A stretch of 64,000 bases of DNA from Acanthochromis polyacanthus (Eukaryota; Chordata; Actinopteri; Pomacentridae), in the NCBI RefSeq assembly GCF_021347895.1, contig NC_067135.1:1833820-1897819 (forward strand), in the 5' to 3' direction. This document shows positions 43,793 to 59,007 of this stretch, piece by piece (the stretch's first letter is position 1; every line of letters starts with the position of its first letter). A model generated the notes under the pieces. That model was not told the origin of the DNA, searched no databases, and saw only the letters and a list, made by a program, of their open reading frames with translations. Made by a program: the position numbers and the translations under genes.

Positions 43793-44640
43793 TGTAGGAA
43801 CATGTTCTGTACTAGCACGAGATCGTATCTCAGGCCTGACTCTGATTCTTGTGAGGCAAATAGAATCTTCTGCCTTAGATCTAGAGCACGGATGAGGAAT
43901 CTTTGAGGTGTCTCTTTTATGCCCTGAACTTCCGATGACAGCTGCTTGTATAGTTCTGTCGCGCTCTTTTCTTGATAATGACAATGGAGTATCCGTCTTA
44001 GTGTTGGCAGTGTTATGTCACTTTTCCCCTCTAAGTAACTACGCAGCTGCATTCCCGGGACGATGGCTCTTATGACAGCATCAACAATCTCAGGCTCAGG
44101 AAAACCTTTTTGAAGGCCGTGTTCAATCTGTCGGGCTAAGCTGGAAAATGTGAGGCGATCTTTTTGTCCTGGTTCTCCAATTTGTCCAGCTATTTTAAAT
44201 TCTTTATGCCAGGGAGGAGGGGCCTGAAATGCACCTGAAGCTGGTGTTGTGCGGATGACTGTGGTGACCTGAGCCTTATGTTCACTTCCCCTGAAAGTGC
44301 TTCCTGGAGGTGGCGGTGGTTGTAACTGAGGAGGCCTGCTTTCTGGTGAAACACTGTCCTGTGCCTCGTTCTGTTCTTTTATCTCTTCATCCAGTGATGT
44401 TTGAGGCTCAGCTGAATGCTCAGTCATGGCTGTCTCAGCTATTTTGTCCTTAAAGAAGAGGCGCTCTGACATTCCCATATCCTCACGTTTTTGCAGCTCT
44501 TCCCTCTGTAGGTGACTACTTATCATTGTGATCAGTGATGCTTTGCTCTTTCCTGCCACATACTCGGATTCCAATCCAGCAATATTGAGGAAGTCGCATA
44601 ATTTTCTTAAATTATCTGCTGGCAGTGCACAAAAGTTCAA
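43793..44640 (-). pseudogene. Gag N-terminal part
   Basis: Starts MNFCALPADNLRKLCDFLNI, with a SAP-like leading helix pair, an acidic and Pro-rich linker (PPQLQPPPPPGS), and a capsid-like helical region (LARQIEHGLQKGFPEPEIVD, VIRAIVPGMQLRSYLEGK). It is interrupted by the hAT at 43785-43792. Gag forms the virus-like particle of the retrotransposon. Confidence 0.8.
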
Positions 44641-44913
44641 GTATTTCCACTTGCACCCTCTCTATCTCAGTTGATTCCATTGTCACTGCAGCAACAACTC
44701 AGTGTCCTGTAGCAGTAGTGGTCTGGGTGCTAAACCTTGGCTTTAGCGCTCCTGGTGCTTGAAGTTCACCTCAGATTGCTTGTGCTCTTTGTTTTAGACA
44801 CTTGGCCCACCGTAGTACTTGTCACTGGATGCTGCCTGCCTGGGTAAGTTGAAGGGGACTGAATGAGAGTTGGGGACGTCCGTCGCTGGCAGAAGTCAAA
44901 CCTTGTCTCACTC

Positions 44914-44932
44914 AATCCCAGCGGTGCCTCCA
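44914..44932 (-). other. Primer-binding site, complementary to tRNA-Thr
   Basis: The plus strand reads AATCCCAGCGGTGCCTCCA, identical to the 3' end plus CCA of vertebrate tRNA-Thr(AGT) as I know it. On the element's strand it lies six bases after the LTR end, as expected for minus-strand priming. Confidence 0.75.
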
Positions 44933-44938
44933 GAAAAT

Positions 44939-45422
44939 GTTACACCCCTGTAAAGGGGGATAATAAAGGAAAAACACAGACACGCTGTTACTTCAGTCAC
45001 ATCCAGTGTTGTAATGGACGAACGGAAGCAGCGCGTCCCGCTCTACAGTCCGGCTCAGACAAAAGCAATCGAAACCCGATCACTGATTGGAGAAACAACT
45101 TTCAAAGAAATAAACTTGTATAAAAGTAAACACTGCAGAAAAACAATATCAAATAGTAAGCAAAGTGATTTTACAAAATAACATCAGGAGTCGCTCATGT
45201 TGAAAACACAGATTATCCTTTTCCTCTTCTCACTCTGTTTGAGACCAACGTAGTGGATAACAGATCACTCAATCTCACTATGAAATTCACAAATCAGTTT
45301 TGTTTTTACATTTGATAAATGAATTATGTGTTGTTTTTAACTGTGTACTATCATGAATTAAGTATTGTTTTGCTTACAAGTTTTTTTAACAGCATTTTAA
45401 CATCGCTTTTATAACCATTACA
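44939..45422 (-). mobile_element. 5' LTR of the Gypsy-type element
   Basis: On the minus strand it begins TGTAATGG and ends GGTGTAACA (TG...CA), 484 bp. It abuts TTGTC at 45423, which continues into ovol1 upstream DNA. The LTR therefore sits about 290 bases before the ovol1 ATG and on the opposite strand, so its promoter activity would point away from ovol1. Confidence 0.8.
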
Positions 45423-45709
45423 TTGTCACCGTTATTTCTGCCGCGCATGCGCGTTGCCGCCTGTTCCTGCTTTTTAAATGAGTACCTGTGCAGCTCGGTG
45501 ACCCACCTCTGTTCCTCTCTCTGTGTGATCCGGCAGCTCTGCGCTCTCTCCCGTTATTCCGCAGCGGAGCCGTTTCCTGCTTTACCTGCTGCCGCCTCAC
45601 CTGAGCTGCTCACCTGTCCGACGGGAACTTACCGGAGGGGAAAAGCGGCGGATCGAGCCGGTGGAGTTCGGAGGACAGCGTCCAGGTTTCCTGCGGGGCG
45701 GGACCCAGC
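45423..45709 (+). promoter_or_regulatory. ovol1: ovol1 copy 1 proximal promoter and 5' UTR
   Basis: GC-rich and nearly identical to 61085-61371. The palindrome CGCGCATGCGCG (45442-45453) is a perfect NRF1 consensus, and CTTTTTAAATG at about 45470 is TATA-like. The retrotransposon LTR replaces everything upstream of 45423. Confidence 0.6.
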
Positions 45710-45809
45710 ATGCCGAGGGCCTTTCTGGTGAAGAAGGCGAATGTGTCGCCGGGGAAGCGGAACTGGAGCGAGCTACCGGACGATGAGCGGGGCGACGTCT
45801 ACGTCCCAG
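45710..45809 (+). pseudogene. ovol1: Orphan ovol1 first coding exon (copy 1)
   Basis: 100 nt: MPRAFLVKKANVSPGKRNW then SELPDDERGDVYVP, followed by a GTGAGT donor. MPRAFLVKK is the SNAG repressor motif (LSD1/CoREST and HDAC recruitment) that opens OVO-like zinc-finger proteins; the following residues match OVOL1, a transcription factor of epithelial differentiation. The zinc-finger exons are absent, because intron 1 is cut at 48012 and joined to TRIM DNA. It could be transcribed but cannot make a normal Ovol1. Confidence 0.85.
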
Positions 45810-47245
45810 GTGAGTCAATCAGCTACAGGAGGCCGGGTGGCGGCGGCTTTTACGCACAGATCGGGGGTTTAACGGTTTGGATCCAGCGGCAGGTGGGGAG
45901 GGGGTCCGGCAGGGGGAGGGGGCCCGGCAGAGGGGGGGGGGGAGTAACGGGGCCACCGAATAACGGGAAACCGGTGGGATCAGCGGGGGCAGCTGCGCGT
46001 ATCTGAGCCAAACTTTTAAACTTTATTTGTAGTTTTTGTGAACAAACTGAAGCAGATCCAGGATCCGGTGGGACTCCCGGCTCACCTGTCCAGGTATCCG
46101 CAGCTGCTCTGTTCCTCTGTTCCTGTAAACTTCACAGATCGACCTTCAACCCCTGATTGTGCTTTTCTTCCTCCCGGCCGCTCCTGAAATGAAGCTTAAA
46201 CAGAGTCTAACTTCGATTAGTGCGGACCGAAAATGTACCAAAAAGTCTAATTTGCTGATTAAAAAGCGTTATTTCGATCATCAGCTTCATATTAAAACTA
46301 AATTCTTCACTTTGTGTTCATAAATAGGATAATTACATACAGAACCGTTAAAATCCGTTCAAATAAATAACATTTAATTCCAATCAGCTGCTTGGTTGAG
46401 TTACTTTTTGTGTGATTTAGGACAGAAACTCTCTCCTGGTTCCTTCTCCCAACACTTGAAGGCCTCCTCGGGTGATAATAATGACAAAACCAGCCTGTAA
46501 ATGTGCCAGAGTTGAGGGTTTTCCATGTAAATGAGGCTTGTTGGAGCCTCCTCTGCTCCTCACAACAATCCCCATTGTTGGAGTTTTATTGTAAGACCAA
46601 GGCGGTATCAGATAACAAGTAACGGACTACACCCTAAACCTCTCCAGTCTCCCTCCCTGCCTCACCCTTCCCCCTCCGTGTCTGCCGCTCCTCTGTGGCT
46701 CCTCGTCTCCTCACCGTTAGCTTTTAATCATTGACTTTTACATCCTCTCTGTGTTTGAAGCCGGAACGTTTGGATGAACTGAACCGGGACAACTTCCAGA
46801 GGCTTCAAAAACTCAACAAAACTAAGTTAAAAATAAAAAAAAGCTCGAGTAAAAAACAAAACACCTTAATGAGCAGTTTCGTCACAAATCGTTTTAGTAG
46901 GAACCGCTGGAGTCCATGTTGGATCAGCGTTTGGATGCATTTTACGCACCGAAATCAACACAACGAAAGCAAATTCTACCTACATTTCCACAGTCACACT
47001 CTATTTTTCAGATTTTTAAGGCGTGATCAAGAACCAAAATCACTGTCAGCTCGAGAAAAGTTTAATCCCCCCCCCAAACATCCAGTTTGTCGTGAAGACT
47101 TTCCTCAAAGAGCCAAACAAAGAGCGCCTGTGCGTAATTACGCACGGTTACCATCTGACCAAACCCAGCAACGGTCTCAGCTACAGTTTCTGGTATGTGC
47201 CGTTACTTGATGTACCTGCCCGGTGTGTGTGTGCATGTCCTTTTG

Positions 47246-47298
<53 letters not shown>

Positions 47299-48011
47299 CT
47301 GAGGTATGATAATTGTCTTCAGAAACAGGCGTGTTGAATACTTTTATGAGGCGCCAGATGTCATCAGTTTAGACAGTTTTCTTTGTGTGTGCGTGTGTGT
47401 GCCTGTGTGTGTGCGTGTGAGGGTTTTATTTTTATCTCATAATCCACAAACATGTGCCAGGGCCTGTTTCTGATGGGTCACCAGCCTGAAATGTGTTCAG
47501 TTTTCATCCCAGTCTGACTCAAAGATGACGTTAAATTTAAAACAAACTGGACTCGTTAAAGCTGCAAAGTGTTTCAGGTTTGTGTTGATCGATTCTGCCT
47601 GATGATTTAAACCGATCGTACACTTATTGAACTCTGACATCAACAGAAGTGACTATTTTTTAAACACAAGGTTTTAAGGATGTATTTAAATGTTGTAGAA
47701 CACAGCAGAAGAAACATCAGGAAATAATTGTCACATCTTCGTTAAAAAAACAGTTTCACTCGGTTCATTTGAACAAAGCCATGAATAAACCGGTTCAACG
47801 GGTTCCTCTTTATCCTGCACCTTTATAATAATCCCAATTATAACTGAATTTAAACGGAACAAAAAGTCCCGAAGAGAAAAAATCTGCTGAAGAAAATCTC
47901 ATTGGAGCAACTTAATTTTTTCAGTTTGTCAGTTTAGAAACGTGTTCATTTAAATAACATGGAACTAGTTTTTATTCATTTCTTCTTTCAATTTAAATAA
48001 TATGAGAAAAC
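45810..48011 (+). other. ovol1: ovol1 intron 1 fragment (copy 1)
   Basis: A G-run-rich tract at 45891-45945 follows the exon (G-quadruplex potential). A perfect palindrome, GTGCGTAATTACGCAC, lies at 47130-47145 and a CA repeat at 47247-47291. The frames at 46731-47210 are not supported as exons: there is no domain, and the sequence lies inside the intron. It ends at the duplication junction. Confidence 0.7.
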
Positions 48012-48302
48012 ACGCTTTCCGTACCGAACCGTCCACAGACGTCAACCTGAACCACCGGCCTCACAAGATCGGGATATTTGTGGATTTTGAGAAAGGACAG
48101 GTGCAGTATGGGAAATGTATTTTACATCATATGGCCTCTGCAGAAGACATAAACACAGTGTAAAAAATAAAAAGAATAATAGAAAGCTTGGTACATGTGA
48201 GGAAAAACATTATTTAGATCTTCTCACCTTTTCCTCTTCAGGTGTCTTTCTACAACGTGGACGCTAGAATCCACATCTACACCTTCAACGTGACGTTCTC
48301 TC
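48012..48302 (+). pseudogene. TRIM B30.2 fragment (exon 13 part and exon 14 start)
   Basis: Bases 48012-48100 copy most of TRIM exon 13, and 48242-48301 copy the first 60 nt of exon 14, with intron and splice acceptor kept. Then 15385-16338 of the original is deleted, removing the rest of the exon, the stop and the 3' UTR. It lies directly after ovol1 intron 1 in the same orientation. Confidence 0.93.
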
Positions 48303-51300
48303 AATTCAAATGCTGCAAAATGTGTTTTGTGTGTTTTTAACTGTTGGCAGCGCAGCAGCTGCACTTTAAAGTCCACTAAAGTTCTGCTGCAGTTCCACAG
48401 TTTGACCACCAGGAGGAGCAACTGATGAAAGAAAGAGAAGAAAGACATGAAGAAAAAAGATGAAACGGTAAAAGAGAGAAAAGAATGAGGATTAGAAGAA
48501 AGAGAAGTAGAAAGAAAGAGATGATGAAAAAGAAAGTAGAAGAAAAGAAGGAATAAAAGAAAAGGAAGACATAAAAGAAGAAAGAGAAAGAGAAGAAAAA
48601 GAAGAGAGAGAAGATGAAAGAGAAGAAGGTGAATGAACAGAAACTTTCTCACCATGAATCCATTTAAACTGTAACTATAATAACTTCAGAACATTTACTC
48701 AAAAAATCTCACTTTTTAAGGTATTTCTGGACTCACTTTTAAACTCCTTTGGCCTTCCTGTGCAAACATTAAAACTGTGAACATCCGGTCAGTGGTGGAG
48801 TCACAGTGCTCTGAAATGATAACTAAACGATCCTGAGGATAAAAATAAGAAGAACCTACAGATGAATTAACAAACAGGTTGAGTCTGTTTCCTGTCCGTC
48901 TTCTTTAATCTTTACTTCGTCTCTCCTCCCTGAACTCAAACAGGTTTTACCGTCCATCGAATCGATGAAGCACACGTCCTGCTGCAGAGCAAACATCCTG
49001 AAACATCCCAGTCTGTATTCAGATCACCTCCTGACACAAACCAGGATACAGGGACATAAAAAAATGTTTATTCAGATCCTCATCTGACCTTTATTTATGT
49101 TTTCTATTTGTAGTTCAGTTCAACGCTGTGCTGCAGGAGTCACACTGAAGGCATGAACCCAGGAAGAATCTGGAGGCTCCACTTTGACCACATGAAGAGT
49201 TTCAGATTGTTGGAGTGTTTGAGCCACTTTATAAAGTCTGATCCTGAAGATCCAGAGTCATGTCTGAGGGTTTATCAGCCTTTATGAGACACTTCAGCTT
49301 CCTGTTTCCCAAATAGATTTAGAAATTCATGATTTTGTTTCAACAAAGTTCATTATGTAAACAGAAAAGAGAAAATTAATTAAAAGGAGATGTAAAAGAA
49401 CATGTTTGGATGGTATATAAAGAAGGACAAACCCTCTATGATGCATTTCTTTTAGGTTTCTGTGGCATTCAAGTTATGCAAAACGTTTAGCCTGTCTGTC
49501 ATTTAATCTGGTGAGTTAAATAGAAATAAATCCCCTGAAGGTGAAATCAGTCATAGAGACTGGAACAGTTCACTATTTCAGGCTGTAAATGTGTTTATTT
49601 CTGCTGTAAAGTTGGACATTTTAACATGGAGCTCAATGGAGACCGACTGACTTTTACAGCCGCCCCGGTGGACACCTGAGGAACTGCAGGTTTTTGGATT
49701 TAACTTTCAGGGTCGAGTTCAGGGTGTCAAACATGCGGCCCACGGGCCAAAACTGGCCCATCAGAGAGCTGAATATATATAAAATATTTTATATACAATA
49801 AGAAAAAAACATTTCTTCTTGAGTACAAGCTTAGGGTACTTGTAAGATACTTGAGTATTTTGTTTTTATGTTACTTCAAACAGAAATATATTCCATCCAT
49901 CATCCACTCATTCATTCATTCATTCATTCATCCACTCATTGATCCATCCATCCATCCATTAAAAACAGAAGACCAAGACTTTGAACGAACAACTTCATTA
50001 AAAATTATTCAAACAACAAAAACAACTTTTAAATTAAACCAGCGAAATTAAAAATCCCATAAAGAGGCAATCGAACAAAAAAAGGCACTTCGGAGAAAAA
50101 AGAAGATCAGATGGTAGAAATGAAAGCAGGACATTAAAATCCATCAATAAATAGAAGAAATACAGCTGATTATTGCTGCTCATTCAGCTGTGAACTCCAT
50201 ATAGAGGCCTGTTTATCACTGCAGCTGAAATACAGAAAGAGCAGTGACTACTAGAGGCCTGGATGGTTAGCTTAGCTTAGCATAAAGACTGGAAACAAAT
50301 GGAAACAGTTAGCTGAGAAGAAACCAGATTTGATTTGGGAAAGTTTTAGTTTAATATTCTCGATTTTAAATGTGTGATGAACACATGAGATACTGTCAAT
50401 GGGACTGTAATAAGACGTGAATTTATAAAGTAAAAAACAAACATCTCTAAAGCTGTGACTGATTCGAGATGAACTAATAAAGTTATAATTAAATATTATT
50501 TCAATGAGTAAACAAAGACCATCTGGAAGCAGTTTCTGAGCTCAGGAGCAGCAATATGCATCAAAAATAAGTAAAAAAAACAACATTGATGCTTCGTTTC
50601 ACAGGCTTTTTGAAGACTTCATGCTAAGCTAAGCTTAGCTAAGCTAAGGTAAGCTAAGCGGCTGTAGCTTCACCAAGTGTCTGGAAACTCAAACATTCAT
50701 AAAAATCAGGGGAGCAACTAAGAAACATATGAATTTTATTAGAATAAAGATTGTTTTCCTGATACAAACCACAATTATTCTACAGAATTCCATCAGTACT
50801 TTTCCTGGTTCCTTACAGAGAACCTGGTTTCTGCCTAAAATTGTCCTTTTCAATATATTTTAGTTAAAACATTCCAATATGTACATTTTCTGAAGACTCC
50901 TCTTCACTTGAGTCATTTCAGAGACTTTTTGATATTTTGGACACATTTTTTTTTAGTAATTTTAGACAAGAAATGAATGATTTCTTCAGAAGTTTGTCAT
51001 GTTTGACACATTTTGAGTAATTTGGGACAAATCTGGACACAGGTTTAGTCAGCTTGGACAGGTTTTCTTGAGCCACTTTGGAGAAGTTTGTCTTTTTAGG
51101 CAGTGCATTCTGGGTAAACTTTCAGGGCTCATATCAGTACATGTGATAGGTGGTTGGTCAGAGCACAGAACCAGTTTGATCAGACAATTAAGTTGAATTT
51201 GGTGTTCTGTTTTTGTGGAAAACATACAGCAAACTGCTGAGCTTCAGCTTTCTGCTTATCTAAGTCTGCTTTTGGTGGTTTGGATCTACATTTAGAGTCA

Positions 51301-51490
51301 CTTTGCTCTTTAATAAACCAGTTTTTATCCTCTGATTTGGTTGGAATCTGCATATTTTGACCTAAACACCTTCTGTTGAGGTTAATCAGTGAAAACAGTC
51401 CAAATATTCTGACCCCAGATCAGTAAATGACCAAACTTGATCAAACTAATCTGTGTTGTTTCGCTGCTGCCACTCACTCCTCAGCTGCGT
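48303..51490. other. Duplicated spacer, no Tc1
   Basis: Copy of 16339-21158 without the Tc1. The purine-rich block is at 48426-48640, the Tc1 empty site TA at 49527-49528, ATTC/ATCC repeats at about 49893-49955 and GCTAA repeats at about 50620-50657. No gene is recognised. Confidence 0.85.
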
Positions 51491-56128
<4,638 letters not shown>

Positions 56129-56132
56129 TTTA

Positions 56133-56645
56133 ACCCTTGTGTCGTCCTGCAGGCCAAACTGACCCGTTTCATAGTTTGAAAATGTGGAAAAAATATTTCT
56201 GTGTCCATATTTTCAAAAATTTTTAAACATTTTTGGTGAAAAAAAGAAATCTTAAAAAAAATGTTTAACATTTTTTTTAACATTTTAAAATCAACCAAAA
56301 TCCAGCGAAATTCGCTGAATTTTGGTTGATTTTTTGTGAATGTTCTTAAAGAAAATATCAGAAGTTTAAATGATATACATGAAATCACTTTAGATATTTT
56401 TAGGATTTTTTGAAAGATTTTTACTAATTTTTTGAAAATGTTTATAAGAATTTTCTTGCCCAATTTGGGGGATTTTTTAAAATAAAACTATTAAGGGAAA
56501 CTTTTATGGAATTATTGGAATTTTCTTCTTGAAGGTTTTACAAATTTTCAGAAATGTATTGAATTTTTTTACAGAACGTTTGGGGTTTTTTTTCAGACAA
56601 GGAAACAATATTTTTTAGTGCGGGCAAATGAGGACAATAGGAAGG
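56133..56645. mobile_element. TTAA-flanked (piggyBac-like) MITE, 513 bp
   Basis: TTAA at 56129-56132 and 56646-56649. Left end CCCTTGTGTCGTCCTGC, and right end (complement) CCTTCCTATTGTCCTC, imperfect inverted repeats of a type I recall as frequent in teleosts. The interior is A/T-rich with repeated GAAAATTT/AAATTTTC palindromes and no transposase. Confidence 0.75.
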
Positions 56646-56649
56646 TTAA

Positions 56650-59007
56650 ATTAAATCTGCAGTCAGTTTTTCCATTTGGAGGCAAGCCTGACTAATATAC
56701 AGGTCATTCCCACACATTAAATTTCAAAGAATCCACGTACAAAATCCTAAAACCTGTACTTGTTGTGTAAATGTTCTAAAACTAGGACAAAAGAATGCTT
56801 GCAAATATTTTTAAAAGATCAAATAAATGTGGATTTCCCCCGAAAATGCCATTTTTCTCTTGTCCCACCCACATAATAATTTAAATAATAATTATTACAC
56901 ATGTAACACAACATGCTAGCATAAACTGTTGATGATGTTTCTGTCACTTTGTGTCTCGTTTCTGTTATTTTGTGTCTTGTTTTTGTTGTTTTCTGTCTTG
57001 TTTTTAGCACAAGAATGACTCGAACGTCCTCCAGTTCTGGAATAGCCCGTACACATGGAGACAGAATGATATATTATGAAGATAAACCTGGATTATTTAG
57101 TAAAGTAGCTACTTAAGTTATGATTCTTTTAAACTGTACATGAAAACCTCCAAATCTAAAGATTTTCAGGAGTTAATGCAGACTAAAAGCTGAGCTAAAT
57201 GGAGAATAATATTCTGTTTCGTTGGGGTTTTAATGTTGTGTTTGTCTCTGCTGCCCCCTAGTGGCCTCTAGTTACTGCAGCTTTAACCCCATCTGACCAC
57301 ATTTTCTTTAGATTATCTCTGAAGTTCTGAACCGGTCCTCATGTCGGCTGAGCTGCTGCAGCTTTTCTTGGCAGAAACAACGACCAGACTGAGATATGTG
57401 ATCGGACCGACTGCAGAACGAAGGAAGAGAGAAGGAGAAAGTCAGGACAGAAATAAAAACATCAGAGAAGGAAGAGAAAATAAATCCCCCTCCAAAACAG
57501 CAGTGCAAACCAGCCAGCAAGAGAAAAAATACAACTGCAACTACATCTGCAAAAAAAAAAAAAAAGCTGTAAAATAAGGATTTTTCAGCTGATTTACATA
57601 CAATAAATGTGTCATTTTATGGCCGTGAATTATGAAAACTATTTTAGATTTAAAAAGAAAATATTTGTAAACATTTAAAAAGATTTAAAAATATGTTTTA
57701 AAATTATATTATGTTTAAATTTTAAAAATAATCGTAAAAAAATCATCTTAAAAAATTGCAAATAAAGTTTTAAAAATTCTATAATGTTTACATTATCAAA
57801 AATATATTTAAAAAGCACCTAAACATTTTACAAAACATGTTCTAAATATTGTTTTTTTCCATTTTCAAAATAACTTTTAAGAACATCTAATAGCCAAAAA
57901 AAGTTTGAAAAAAATTATATAACGTTTAAATTTTCAAAATAAATTAAAAAAATAGCAAAAAAAAAAGAGTTTTAAAATGCTATGATGCTTTGATTTTCAA
58001 AATATTGCATTTTTAAAAAAAAATAGCAAACAATATGCCTGAAAAAATGTTTTAATTTTCTAAATAAATTTTAAAAAATGAAAAAGTCACAAAAAAGGTT
58101 TAGAAATTATATAATGTTCTAGTTTTGAAAATGAATTTAAAAATACATCTAAAAAATTGCAAAAAAGTTGTAAAAACTAAATTATGTTGGGATTTTAAAA
58201 CTGTTTGATTTACCCCGATTTGAAATGACTGCTAATGAACATGTTGGTCAGAAGAGAGGCGGTTAAATGAGATGGAAGTTGTTTGGTTTCGGTGACAGTT
58301 TAGGACGGAGATAGAGGAGAAAGATGAGAGAGGAAGGAGGAGGGTAACTCATCTGCCCCGACTCCTCCAACTGCCCCGGCAGCATACCGTTCATTCATTC
58401 ACCCTCACCACTCCTCAGGAACAGGAACTGGCCTCCAAACAACCCTCTAAACACACACATGAGGTGTCTCCACTGCTGATAAAAACACGTTTACTGTCAA
58501 TAAAATCAGAATAAACAGCAGAACAGCTTCAATTTGCAGCTCAAAACGAAGGGATAATTCTCTGATAAACTGTTGGGTAATTAAATATTATTATACTCTT
58601 TATTAATCTGGTTTTATTAGAATAAAACAAACACTATTTAAAAAACATCTGAAGAATATAACAGAAAAAATTTGTCCAAAAAAACTATATAATGTTTGAA
58701 TTTTCAAAATAAATTAAAAAAACATCTAAAAAAGTAAAATATTTTTAAAATAATTATGTAATGTTTTGAATTTCAAAATAAATAAAAACATCTAAAAAAT
58801 AGCAAAAAATATTTTTTTATATTACATAATGTTTTCATTTTCAAAATAAACAAAAAGAACATCTTAAAAAGAGCAAATTCTTTTAGAATAATTAATTTTT
58901 GGAATTAAAAACAAAACATCTTAAAAAATCTAAATTTTTATTATATAATGTTTTCATTATCAGAATAAATTTTTAAAAATACAAAAAATATGTATAAAAA
59001 TGTATTT
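56650..59007. repeat. AT-rich DNA with degenerate 70-80-bp units
   Basis: Bases 57640-58200 and 58660-59005 repeat phrases like ATAATGTTTAAATTTTCAAA, AAAACATCTAAAAAAT and AGCAAAAAAAGTT. No gene is recognised between them. The 57341-57577 frame has no domain and ends in an A-run. Confidence 0.6.

Larger units (their letters stand above)
36254..45422 (-). mobile_element. Gypsy-type LTR retrotransposon with MYND-protease, decayed and invaded
   Basis: Order along the minus strand: LTR (44939-45422), primer-binding site (44914-44932), gag (two parts), MYND-protease, reverse transcriptase, integrase, C-terminal tail. The 3' part is lost at 36254, where another element begins, and only a remnant of the second LTR survives at 30331-30426. 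Inactivating features: a hAT with a nested L1 in gag, a TTAA element at the gag/pol border, a fold-back insertion before RT, a broken RNase H region, an in-frame stop in integrase and a frame change near 36540. Domain order (RT before IN) is that of Ty3/Gypsy. No envelope gene was recognised. Confidence 0.88.

Noticed and set aside
36254..45422. Endogenous retrovirus with envelope
   Set aside because: No signal peptide, fusion peptide or transmembrane segment follows integrase; gag, protease and integrase are Gypsy-like.
45418..45600. Minus-strand Arg-rich frame over the ovol1 5' UTR, repeated at about 61082
   Set aside because: GC-rich antisense of the promoter; no start context or homology.
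46731..47210. A 159-codon plus-strand frame repeated identically at 62397-62876
   Set aside because: Lies inside ovol1 intron 1, has no recognisable domain, and its identity between copies reflects the recent duplication, not selection.
48224..48655. 143-codon minus-strand frame rich in Leu and Phe
   Set aside because: Product of the complement of the purine-rich AAG/GA block.
57341..57577. 78-codon frame starting MSAELLQLFLAE
   Set aside because: Low-complexity basic sequence ending in an A-run; no domain or splice support.
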